In this document: in pieces, positions 33,601 to 45,200 of the stretch | Numbering within the stretch: position 1 is the stretch's first letter | How the letters are laid out: each line of letters opens with the position of its first letter | NCBI GenBank assembly: GCA_039720395.1 | Contig: CM077826.1 | Coordinates: forward strand, 31,740,810 to 31,804,809 | From: Liquidambar formosana | Taxonomy: Eukaryota; Streptophyta; Magnoliopsida; Saxifragales; Altingiaceae | Reading direction: 5' to 3' | DNA: 64,000 bases | The notes under the pieces: model-generated | The model's database searches: none | What the model was told of the DNA's origin: nothing | Seen by the model: only the letters and a program-made list of their open reading frames with translations | Made by a program: the position numbers and the translations under genes

Positions 33601-36442
33601 TCCTTAAAAATGTATTTTCACTGTAAATTTATTAAGGATTTGGATAATTGCAGGACGTCATCAAGAACCGTTTGAATGGTCTGCACGACAAAAAATCGCT
33701 GTTGGAGCTGCTCGAGGGCTGCGCTATCTTCATGAAGAATGCAGAGTGGGTTGCATTGTTCACCGTGACATGCGGCCAAACAACATCCTGATCACTCATG
33801 ACTTTGAACCACTGGTATGGAAATTCTTAATATTTTTTCCAACTATGAAAGCTTGGATCGATGATAAGGAATCATGGTGTTATGTTAGCATTTAAATACC
33901 AAGATTGTCTCAATTCAGATCTGATCCCTGTCAATCTTGGGCTACCTTCTTGACTAGAAAATGTAATAGCAAAAACCTAATGTCTTATGAACCCTCCTAT
34001 CCTCCAGTGACATTAGGATTTCAGAGGAAATCATTGCTTATTTCCCTACTCGAGATCTGTTTCTCAACTTCTCCAGTTCTGTTAAATTGTTCGTACTTGA
34101 GAGCCAAAAATTTAATGCACTATTGTCGAATATTCTCCTAGGGGAAAATATAGATGATTTTGTAACCACCGTGAGTCTTAATGATACAGGCATCATAAAA
34201 TTCTTATGATAAACAATGATGTGATGATTGGAATATGTTTTAAATATTAGTTACATAATCACATTTTCCCAAAGGAACTTGGGCATATAGTCTCAATATT
34301 GTCAGTACTAAAACATATAATATTTTACTGTCATGCATGCTTGAGAGATTACTACTGGTGGAAGGACCAAAATGTACAATGGACATTAAAAAAAATTGGT
34401 CATTTCTCCTGATATGTTTATCCAAACCAAATATTTTTAAAAATTAATGCCTGTTATCCTTGACGCTCCTAATGATTCAAGACTTTAAGCCTCCGCATTT
34501 TTTTAATCTCTTGATTTTGAACATTTGAAAAGTTCAATTGCCATCTCCAGGGTTGTATTCTTTCAATTTTGAGATTCTGATTTGATTTCAACTACGATTT
34601 AATCGATCCTAAAAGCTGGGGCTTTATTGCACGAACACATTTGTGTGTTGGGATGTTGCAATGTGTTTTGAGGTGCTTGATACGCATTCTTCATTCTTCA
34701 GTGTGTGGAGATACAGTGTGAAGTATTGTAATCATACCTTAAATTTTGGTTTGCAAGGTTGGAGATTTTGGTCTGGCAAGGTGGCAGCCTGATGGAGACA
34801 CGGGTGTGGAAACAAGAGTAATTGGAACATTCGGGTAAATTTTGAATGTGTTTAACTAGTATCATCTCTATGCAACTACAGAATCAAATAAAATCTATTC
34901 TCCTCTCATGTAGGTATTTGGCTCCAGAATACGCTCAAAGTGGTCAAATTACAGAAAAAGCTGATGTTTATTCGTTTGGGGTGGTGTTAGTGGAGCTCGT
35001 TACAGGGCGAAAAGCTGTGGACCTTAATCGGCCGAAGGGCCAGCAGTGCCTTACTGAATGGGTATGCTTTTTGGGATGCTAACTATTTCTTTATTGAACC
35101 CAAATCTAAGCTTTTAAAGCTCGGGAACAAGTGCCTTTTCGATGAAGTAGGTAAAAATATATTTGAAGTACGACAAATACTTTCCCAAAAAATGGAGAAA
35201 AGGCACATCGAATTATTTAGTTATTTGTGTTCTTCTGGACCCTAGGTTTTTTTGGTTTGTAGTCGCTTATGTTTTTCATTGTGGAACAGGCACGTCCTTT
35301 ATTGGAAGAATATGCAATTGATGAGCTGGTTGACCCAAGGCTAGGAAACCACTATTTGGAACACGAGGTTTATTGCATGTTGCATGCTGCATCCTTGTGC
35401 ATACGAAGGGATCCTCAGTTAAGGCCTCGCATGTCTCAGGTAAGAGAACTTTGAACAGAAAAAAGTACTCTTCTTTCAAGACGCCAAATATTTTAGACTG
35501 CTGTCATACTATTTAGATAACTGGCGTACTGAGTTAGGATTGGCATACCATCGTTTGAACTCAATAGTACAGATTCATGCTTTGTTGGGCCTTATACTTT
35601 GGTTGCCTTGTTATGTATTGATATCTGAAAAGTGGAAAGTTTTTCTTAAGCAGTTTCTGAAAGACAGCACATTATGTTTTACTTGGTGTCGTATTAAAAC
35701 TCAAATTTGAATTTCTTGAAGTCCCCTAAGAATATGATTAGTTTGGGAACTGGGAATGGGAGAAAACAGGGAAAGTGGAACCAGGAAGGATGGCATTTTG
35801 AGAACACATGATATAAGGAAACAATTTAGGGACTTTTGGGAAACCTTGAGAAATCTTGCAAGAAAGCGTCACAATGGATAGAAAGCATTAAGAACACAAA
35901 TAAAAGCAAACTCTGAAAGTATTTTATGAAGTTATGATATAGGAAATCCCTTTATTGAAAGACGCAAAATTATTCACATAAGAGAAAACCACATTTTTAC
36001 GGACCAAAAAAAGAAATCACATTTTTGATGATGGGAAACGTTCATTGGAAACAGGTAGCCTAAATTTTCAGAAAGGTTTAATTGGTTTCAAAAACGGGTT
36101 TCCTATGAAGCGGGTTCCTCGCCTGGGATTTAATTTCTCGTATCTATGCTTAAAATGTTCCCTTGCACGTGTGTCATGTTCATGGTTAGTGAGATAGTTG
36201 TCTTTAAGATTCTGGTCAGGCTTTTGCTTAACTGTTCCATGTTTTTTTGGGGAAAGGTGCTTCGTATACTGGAGGGTGACATGGTCATGGACTCAAATTA
36301 CATGTCAACACCTGGGTATGACACGGGCAGCCGGAGTGGACGAATTTGGGCAGAGCAGCAACATCAACATTACAGCGGTCCATTTTTAAGTGAAGCATTG
36401 GAAGGGTTACAAGCGAAGCTCTCCCTTGAGTCACTAAGGTGA
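30608..36442 (+). CDS. USP-domain protein kinase, 'inactive protein kinase SELMODRAFT_444075-like' family
   Basis: Nine coding exons with GT-AG borders and consistent phase: 30608-30794, 31446-31600, 31689-31783, 32041-33071, 33654-33814, 34758-34834, 34914-35061, 35290-35439, 36257-36442; 2190 bp, 729 aa. The N-terminus (about 20-165) is a USP/adenine-nucleotide alpha-hydrolase-like domain ([33 protein letters not shown]). A Ser-rich linker follows (about 170-330), then an ICQHKAP Cys motif (about 375) and an RLK-type kinase domain from [10 protein letters not shown] (about 391). Visible residues: glycine loop EGGFGSV (412-417), VAVK Lys (431), HRDMRPNN (526-533), GDFGLA (545-550), GYLAPEY (569-575). 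All canonical catalytic positions look present, so the family label 'inactive' is not supported here. There is no signal peptide or transmembrane segment: a receptor-like cytoplasmic kinase. The ATG at 30608 opens straight into the USP region. Substrate unknown. Confidence 0.93.
33262..33325. repeat. GC palindrome plus long G-run in kinase intron 4
   Basis: CCCCCCGGCGCCGCCGGGGG (about 33276-33295) is followed by GTGTT and a run of about 20 G. The palindrome can form a stable stem, and the G-run could form quadruplexes. A C-run with a similar GC-palindromic tail (CCCCCCGGTGCGGCCGCGGGG) occurs at 40947-40970. Confidence 0.7.
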
Positions 36443-36660
36443 TAAGGTGAGGAGAACTTGCGAGTAAGATTTGTAAGAGCTCATCTGTTATAAAGTACCA
36501 TGCATGTATTTGGCCCCTTTTTGTTTTTACCTTATTCCTTTCTTTCCGTTTTTATTTTTGTCCAAGGCCGTCTAGATTTTGCTTCTGTATAGAAGTAGGG
36601 ATAGCAAGGTTTTGTAATTCATTGAGAAGTGAAGGAAAAACTTAAATTAATTGGCAAATG
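36443..36660 (+). other. Probable 3'UTR of the kinase gene
   Basis: T-rich sequence after the TGA at 36440-36442, with TTTTGTAATTCATTGAG near 36610-36626 as a plausible end region. No exact cleavage site can be given. Confidence 0.4.
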
Positions 36661-37403
36661 ATAGAACCTTGTTTGCAACAGGGAAGCAGTTCTTTATATG
36701 TTTAAATTTCTTTCCCCTTTTTAGGAGATAAAATCTCAATAGGAAGCATAATATTACGCTTCTCCACTTTATGCGTAGTGCAGGCTGTGCTGCTGTCATT
36801 AGGAAATGTGGTTGGATGGTTATGCTTAAGATTTGATGTTGAAACAACAGCAGGTGAGGAAGATGAAAGTAGGCCTGGAGAGAGAAAACAAGAAACAAAC
36901 TAGAGAAGAAGCAACAAAACTAGTTCAGCTGAGATTTGTCTTGAGCTGAAGAAGCAAACAAGACTGAGCAAACTAGAAACAAACATGAAAAGTTTGAAGG
37001 GTTGGTGAAAGGGAGAGGGCCCACGTACACACCTCAGGGGAGGAATTTGAAATTCAAAATTTTGAAAACATCCAAACAAAACTTGATCCAGATATTACAG
37101 GTTTTCTGATGGTGATAATTAGCCTGAGAGTCTGGGTAGACAGAAGACAGCTAATAGAGATATATGGGCATTAATGGTAGCTTGTTGTGGTGCATTTGAC
37201 TTCAGTGTTAGCCCCCACTGGCTTCTTGTCCACAAGCAAGTTTAAGTGACTGTTGTCCAATGGGTGAGTGATGGTTGAGCATAATTATACTAGTATTTCC
37301 ATACTGACAAGGAGCCTCGTAATGTGTCCTGTCAGGGGCTGCAGTCGCCTGGCAGCTTGTAACATGACCCAACCCACCGCTCCTCATAACTACTACTATT
37401 GTA
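36661..37403. other. Intergenic, no gene seen
   Basis: Purine-rich patches at 36850-37030, no ORF with coding character, no repeat boundaries found. Confidence 0.4.
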
Positions 37404-38271
37404 GTTATTACTAGGGCTGCAATCTGGGCGCGTTAGGCGGGTTGATAGGTTAACTCAAGCTCAACTCTAGGTGTAAATCCTTATGTTTAAGTCCAGTCTA
37501 ACTCATATTTCGGGTTGAACTTTCCTAACCCAAGCTCAACCTGTGCTCGGGTTGGACGAGCACGGGTTGAGCAGGTTGAAGTCGGGTTGAGCGGGTTGAG
37601 CAGGTTGTGTGGGTTATTTTATTAATTTTATTAATTTTATTTTTCATCTTTAGTAAACCTGTTTCAATAAAATAAAAATGCATTGTTACATATGCCCACA
37701 CATTTTAATCATCCAAACTCAATTGATTAACTTAGAAATCAAGTCAATCAAATAATAATTTTTTCAACAAAATAAAAATAAAGAGGAAAGCATCAAAGTA
37801 ATTAAATTCAAAACAAGCAACATATGTAATTGTCTAACTTATTGAGTACCCAAAGAACTAAGCTAAAGTTTCAAAACACAAGCAATTGCCCAATTAAGCA
37901 ACTATCCATACACAGTTTTTCAAACATTAAAGCCACATTAATTCTTCAACTCCAACATTCCTAGAAAAATACAAGGAACATTAAAAATGCGTAAACGTAG
38001 GTCAAACGAATAAAGTAATAATAAATTGATGTATAATGCTCAAAAGTAAGTTCATATATTAAAGTAACTTATTATAAACCAGATAATGTCATATTTAATG
38101 CATATAAAAATATTAAAAAATTATATATTATATAGGTTAGGTTCAAGTTGCCTAACCCCTTTCCTAAGCTCAACCCAATGTATGAAAACTATTTGTCCAA
38201 TCCGTCTATTAACTGGATTGGGTTCAGATTGGGCGGGTTCAACTCCCCCAAGTTGCAGCCCTAGTTATTAC
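37404..38271. mobile_element. Non-autonomous hAT element with perfect 8-bp TSD
   Basis: The element 37412-38263 (852 bp) starts TAGGGCTGCAA and ends TTGCAGCCCTA, a perfect 11-bp TIR. It is flanked by GTTATTAC at 37404-37411 and 38264-38271, an exact 8-bp duplication, the hAT hallmark. Subterminal regions are rich in GGGTTGA/AACCCGC-type words (37490-37610 and 38130-38245), as in hAT subterminal repeats. No transposase is encoded. Confidence 0.93.
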
Positions 38272-38510
38272 TTAGGATGTTTCCGATTACTCGATGATTC
38301 TGGTCGCCGTGAAGAGGTGCCACTGCCACTCGGTTCTGTTTTGATCGCTTTAGCATTGACCCAAGGTCTGTCCGTCCTTTTACTCTGGTTTTCATTTCCT
38401 AACCGCAGCGCCTGTCTATAGACCACTCTAACCAAAATAATCTACCCTTTGGTCACAGGTGGTCTAGTTTACAAAGAATATTTTTATTTATTTTAAAAAT
38501 TATAACCAAG

Positions 38511-39423
38511 ATATAAAAAGAGTAATGATACATCAGACCACTATTAAAGGACCAAAATATAAGACCACTGACTTGGTTGAATTTGATTAGACAGTGGTAT
38601 TAACACCGTTAGTAGATAAAAAAAAACTTAATATGGGAAGCCCTCAATTCCTGATTCAGATAAATGTTTTCAAAATTTAGATAAACGAGATGGGATTATA
38701 GGGGGTTTCCTTAAAATTGCTGTGATCTTCTTATTGTTATATGATAAAACTCCCAATTTATCTGATTTGTCATATTTAGTGCCATATTGCATTCAGTATT
38801 ATCTTAAAAACATCACACTGTTATCTAAAAAAAAAAAAAAAATCCTAATTTATCTGAATATTCATGGTACTAATCAAGGGGAAACAATGCAGGGGGAAAG
38901 GAATTCCTACTATTATCTTTATAAAAAAAAATACAAATTATTTGAATATTCATGATTCTAAAAATGTACTTGTCTTTTTTTTGGGGGGAGGGTGGGGCAG
39001 GGGCGCAGGGAACTCCCCATTGTTATATGATAAAACTCTCAATTTATCTGATTTGTCATGATAATGGTTAAGTTGTGGTATTATCTTGATGCATATTTTG
39101 TATGATGTGTCATAGTTAATTATCTGAATATTTCGCCGAACTCAAAGAATGCGAGAGGGAAGTATCTTGAAACTTTGGTCGATGATTCCTTTTGAGAATC
39201 GCTAAAAGGAAGGAGAAGATTACAACAATTTTGAGGAAACCCTCTATAATCTTATCCCATTTATCTAAATTTTGAGAACATTTATCTGAATTAGGAATTG
39301 AGGGCTTCCTATATTAAGTTCTTTTTTAGCTACTATCAGTGTTAATACCACTAACAAATCAGATTCAGCCAAATCAGTGGTCTTATATTTTGGTCCTATA
39401 GTGTATCATTACTCATATAAGAA
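38511..39423. mobile_element. Mutator-like TIR element, long inverted repeats, 8/9 TSD
   Basis: The ends at 38520 and 39414 are inverted over about 230 bp: left GAGTAATGATACATCAGACC, right reversed GAGTAATGATACACTATAGG, both followed by ACCAAAATATAAGACCACTG, GTGGTATTAACAC and AAGCCCTCAATTCCT. Flanking 9-mers ATATAAAAA and ATATAAGAA match 8/9. No transposase; the centre has a duplicated GTTATATGATAAAACTC block (38738 and 39022). Confidence 0.85.
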
Positions 39424-40184
39424 TTCAAAATATGGAGTAGATTTCATTTTAGGGTAAATATCTAAAATATTCCTCAAAAAAGAATTCTATCCAAAAAACT
39501 GATAGAGTAAGTTTTCTATCTAAAAACCCGGACTAAAGTTACAGTATATTGAAAAAACTTACCTTAACTTTCATCCAATTTCGTTTAAATTATACAGCTT
39601 TTAGACCAATATACCTTTTTTTTATAACTGTTTATTTGTTCGTTTTCTTCTCTTTTGACTTTTTTTTTTCCCTTTTTTTTTTTTTTTTTTGGTGATAAAT
39701 GAAAGTAATCCATTTATTAGATAAATATGATGGTAATACAAATTTTGAATAATTATTTTTATATTTTAATAAAAAAATAATAAAAGCATTTTAAGCAAGA
39801 AAATTCATTACTCAAACAGAGTTAGATGGAAGTTAAGTTCTTAGATTTTTTGGATACAGTTCTACCCTATTTGGGTTTTTCCGATAAAAAAAATTATTTT
39901 ATGGGTTTTTTTTTTTTTATATAATTCTTTTTATGAGGGATATTTTAAATATTTACCTTTAATTTAGTGAATCAATTTAATTTTTAGCATGCATGATCCA
40001 CGTATGAATTATATTTATTTTAACGGTTAATTTTGCAAAATAGGGTCACAAGTATAATTTTGGAGGTCACCTCAGCAGTTGGATTGAAATTACTAAAGTG
40101 ATGCGGGTTGCATATTCAATTCAAAGGCAGAAAAAAGAAGCCCAGACAATTTTCATCCCAGACAAAAGAGGGTCACAAGGATCC

Positions 40185-40224
<40 letters not shown>

Positions 40225-41522
40225 TTGTAAAAGTATAGTGTATCAGACATCTCAAACCTAACCAAACCAAGTAAGGTCAATCCTCCATTTCCTAAGTCGA
40301 GGATCAAACCAAATCATTTTAAGAATCAAAAACCAACTCAAAAAGAGTTGGGTTGATTCAATTCTTGGATCACATCAGACCGACTTAGACACCTAGTCCC
40401 CTATGCAGGGTTGGTAAGTGAACCCACCAAATTCCGGGTTTTGCTTGTGCCATCAATCTTGAATTGGAAATTCAAAGGCTAAACATTTCCCTAATCCCTA
40501 TTCTTATTGGAGCAAAAAGCGTAAACCGAGAATTTCATATGCGTGCAATTTAGGGGTTTATTTGTGATGCCATAACAAAAGCAACAGCTGCCACGAATGA
40601 ACATCTATACTGCAACATTGTAAGTAATCTGAAGGTTTAGACAAAAAAAAGTCTGAAAGTCACATGTTGCTAAATTTCGGTTAGGCAGGAGGGGGGCTGA
40701 TGTACATGTTTGAATCTAGCCCGGAAAACATCCCAACCAAACGCTTCCTTGTACCACACACCCACAACAGGGAAACTTAACTTTTGTAAGCGGCCATTCC
40801 CAGCAACAGGGAAACCTGCTTCATTATGTATGAATTTTACATATGCCAAGCATAAATCATTTTGCGGCTAGAAAGGAAAATGAATGCTAGAAGAAAAATT
40901 CAGTAACTCCAATACTCCGTGCATCACAGAAGCGAATAGATCCCCCCCACCCCCCGGTGCGGCCGCGGGGCCAAGGCAACAAGTCTAAGAAAGTTGCATC
41001 CTCGACATGCTAGCATCATGATAATTTTAGTACAGTTCATATTTAGATGGGGCATCATTCTTGTTCTACAGAACACAGAACTACAAGACTGATAAAATCA
41101 AGATGCAAGAAAAGCATCAAACCCAGCCGTTAAAGTTGGGGATCTCTGACAAGCCCACATATCAGCATATGCGCTCAGATCAAGTACTCAAAAATGAGAA
41201 GAAGAGACAAATGATTTTGATTTTATTTTCACCTCTTTGTTTCCTAGGAAGACCAATAGAAAATGAAAAGAATTCTAGAAGTCAACTAAGAAGGAAGAAA
41301 ACAACACTGGTTAGTCAACATTAAACGACATTGTAATGAAATTCCAAAGGAAACAATTCTCCACAGCAGTACAATGTCGGGTACCGAAATCATCCTTCCA
41401 ATAAACTAAGAGAGGCAATTACAAATCCCACCCGGTCTAGGAAACAACATTCAGTGAAATACAGTTGCGAACAGAGTTCCAGAAGCAAATGTTTGAAATT
41501 GGTCACTCTGTTCCCTTCACTT
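39424..41522. other. Convergent intergenic region and probable 3'UTR of the RRM gene
   Basis: 39424-40640 is AT-rich with T-runs (39661-39692) and a TA microsatellite (40190-40220). From about 40650 to 41522 the sequence is less skewed and probably includes the minus-strand 3'UTR of the RRM gene. A C-run/GC palindrome lies at 40947-40970. The open frame at 41061-41321 on + has no coding character that I recognise. Confidence 0.4.
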
Positions 41523-42244
41523 CTAGTGCTTCCTCATCTTAGACCTTGCATATCTATAGAGCACCAGACCAAAAAAACCACATAGTTGCAATCAAATAAA
41601 TGTGACTATTCTGCAGGAATATCTTAGAAACTATAAACCAAGTTAAGGACATATACTCTATGTGCATGCCACCACGGTCTGAAGATGCTAAAACACTGCC
41701 CTGAAGTTCCTCCATGGCCTTATTAGCTTGTTCAATATCCTGCCAATATGGAAAATGTTCAATGTAGTCATACTGTCATTATACGGTTCCCTTCACTTTG
41801 GTAAGGGATTTATCTCTGGCTATATATATAGATATGCTAAAAACACGATACTTGGATTTGTTCCAGACTTCCAGTATGGCAATCAGTACACCAATGAACT
41901 TTTCTCTTTTAATAAGAAATGGATTCATTGACATCCTTGGGGCCCTTTTTTATCAATGAACTTACGAAATAATTTAGGCTTTTATATTTCATAGCCTACC
42001 AGGCCATATCAACTATTTGCATTTCTTGTTCAATGAACATGGCAAATCACATCCTTATTAACAGATTCAAATTACCAACACCATTGCCATTGGTACCACC
42101 ACTCCACCTCACTACCACTATAAGACCACAGTGACTACCTTAAAACCATCACCATGTTAAGTACACATGTTGTGTACTCAACATGCACACGCACACGCTT
42201 GCGAGTGCGCACAACATGCACACGCATACACACACGTGCGCGTG

Positions 42245-42287
<43 letters not shown>

Positions 42288-45200
42288 CTTTATTTAATTA
42301 TTAGATGATGATTATGGGCAAACATCTAGATGTTGACAAGGAAAATAGTGAAGAAATGGAGGAAATAGCAAGTGGAATTATTGAGGACAGCTATGTAATG
42401 GAGCAACTAGAAGTTTTGTTCTTTAAAGGGATGACAATTTAAAGGGATGACAACCCCAACCCTTGATGAAGAATTCTTTGTTCTTGGTGGCTGTTTTGGG
42501 GCTTTCAAGTGCAGATTTTGAGCTCCCACCACCAAGTTTTGATGAAGTTCTTTATGATTTTCCTCCCAGATTGTCTTTGATGCACGATATGCTACCTTAT
42601 TTTGATGAGGGACCCAAGGAAGTATCTCCTATCAAGGATACTCATCACATACCTCTTTTAGAGATGGATGTTCCTCATTGGCAGCATCAAGAAGAAAAAA
42701 GCTTTAGTGGTTCCTTTCTATGGGAATTGGAATATTTGTATCCTGATATTAGTTTTAAGCTTCCAAGTGGCTTCAATAAAGATTCTTTTCCATTTCCAAA
42801 GATGTATAACATGGGATGACCCGTGCTTGAAATTTTGCAAGATCTTCATGCTTCTAAGAGGCTCATGATTGAAAAACTCAATATCAAACACAAGTTCCAA
42901 GCTGATGATCAAAGAGAGAAGCTTCTTTTCAATGCAAGAGATCTTACTTGGGTGGTGTTAAAGGGAATCTTCAACAAGTCACATCATGGACCGCATCTAC
43001 TTCAATATCCAAACTCAAGGACAAGTTTTTCTTTTTAGGGGGGGGAGTCCTGATGTGCTAAGATGTATGCAGCCCAGCAGCTTATAATAGTCCATTAGTA
43101 GTTGATAATAGCTTGTATTAGTTGTATTAGCTTATGGGGTTAGTTTGATAACTAGTTAGGGGTATTTCCTATGAAGCACAAATACGGATATGGGATACAG
43201 ATACGATGTGATACGGATACACCGATTCGGTAATTCTAAAAAAATATAGGATACAATACGGCAGAGATATGTTAATAAATAAATAAATATATTAATATTA
43301 ATATTTGGTCTAAAACATATATAATAATCATAAAAAAAGTTTGAACATCTACAAAATGAATTAATATGTAAGAATAGATGTACAAAGAACACATCCATAA
43401 GCATCAACCATGTTCATCATTCATAGAAAAAAACTAGAAAGACATTAACATGACGAAATAGCCATTTAACTCTATTGCTTTACAATTGTTGTCCTAAAAG
43501 ATAGATGGTGGAAAGAGAACTACGATGAAAGAATTAAAAGGGTTTATTGTTTCAATCAAAGTATGGGTATTAACTATTATGTTTCTTTAAATTTACCCCT
43601 ATTTATTTAAAAAATAAATAATTACAAACTAGCTCTAAAGGAATCCCAAATGTATGCGAGATGTATCCGAGGTGTATTCGATGACGTGGCAATGTGTGTT
43701 ACTGTTCCAATACATACGGAGAGTATCTGATACGTCTCGGGGAGTATCCTAGGCATATTGTATTCGATACAGATTCGTTGGGGGTTTTGAAGTATCTGTG
43801 CTTCATAGGGTATTTTAGTCATTTCTCAACCTTTGTTAGTGTATAAATATTTGGTTAAAGGCTAGTTTGATTAGTTTTGGAAGAATATTTCATTTTGTAT
43901 GAGTTGTTAAAGTGTTGAGAGCTCTATCTCTCTTGAATCAAAGTTCTTTAAATTTTCCCGCACTTTCCCCCTCATTTTCTCTCATTTTCTAGCAATTGTT
44001 TGCTAAATTGTTGATCTTCTTGTTTGGCTTTCATTAGAAGGCACAAGTTCAAGTCTTGAGATTGGCCACTAGTTTAAAAAACAAAGGTTAGGACCATATC
44101 TAGCTCACTCCTCTAGGACCCCAATTAGTGGGAACAAAACTGGGCAATGGCCTTTATAGTGAAAGTTTATAATGGCCTTCAAATCATCTTGCTTTAGTGG
44201 ATTTATGATAGAAGCTGAGTTTGGTTAAAGAGTTTCAAATTTATTTATTTATTTATTTTTTTCGAATGGGTCTTTTGCATTAAAACAGACATTTTGATTT
44301 ACTAAATTAACAGTTTGTTTTGGGCATATAGCGAGATATGTAGCTTTTTAACTTTTAAGCATTTCAAAAAAGAATTCCATAAAATTTTTCCATTATAAAG
44401 ATGTAGAGCATGCTAGTTTGTCTAAACGTGCCAGTATATGAATGTTATCTTCTTAACTTTTCTAATGCACATGTTTCATTAAAATATGCAATGATAATTT
44501 CTTAAAAATAAAGATTGAAGTTACTTCAATCTTGAAAATTCGCTACCTCATGCTAGGGAGCTCCCTCAAAAGACATGATGACCAAGAATATTGCCATAAA
44601 TAGAGATCAATGTTGAAAACAGATGGGAATTAGAGGGGAATTAAAGCTTTGCTGAGCATTCTTTGACACAAAATGAAATATGTTTCCAACATCATTATTA
44701 ATTACTAAGGGGCCAAATGCATTAATTATGTCAGGACCCATAATTGCCAGCACTAACAGAATGTGATACCTCAAAATCAGCAAATGCAACGGGCATCCCA
44801 CCTCTAGCACGCATTTTGAGCACATTGAATCCAGGGTATCTGGAACCAAAGAAAATACAAGTCATCAACTATCCTAATTCGACAAATCACTACATAATGA
44901 ACATAAATGGGGACATGGACCAGATCAGAAAACAAACCTGAGAATAGAGCACTTCATTAGATTAAAGGTTGAATTTCAACTAAAAAAATGTTCAACATGA
45001 GGAAGAGTAACTTACACTGAAATAATTTGCTTCAGTTCATCTTCAGTGCAGTTCGGACCTAGATTTGCAATAAATAAAGTGGAACATGACGGAACACCTC
45101 CTTCAACAGTCTTTTCTGCCTGAACCTTCAATGGCATATATAATGCAAAATCCAAGTCACAAGTATTGCATCAAAAATTCATTAGAGGCACTTGCTATAG

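Larger units (their letters stand above)
42290..44033 (+). mobile_element. Ty3/gypsy-like LTR element fragment: 3' internal end plus 3' LTR
   Basis: A decayed coding end (ORF 42463-42816, then a frame ending LLQYPNSRTSFSF at 43038) is followed by a purine tract (AGGGGGGGGAG, 43037-43047) and an LTR that begins TGATGTGCTAAG at 43051. Plant gypsy polyproteins typically end in an LRTxxFxEGG-like tail right before such a tract. The LTR has a TATA-like GTATAAATATT (43842) and probably ends at TTTCA (44033); that right boundary is uncertain. A TIR element is nested in the LTR. No 5' LTR is present in the window. The element lies antisense in intron 8 of the RRM gene. Confidence 0.6.

Noticed and set aside
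36146..36256. Upstream extension of the last kinase exon
   Set aside because: It is the intron 8 tail; an acceptor at 36255-36256 restores the kinase text MSQ-VLRILEG across the junction with exon 8.
38086..38421. 111-codon open frame on +
   Set aside because: It straddles the right end of the hAT element and its TSD, so it cannot be an old gene.
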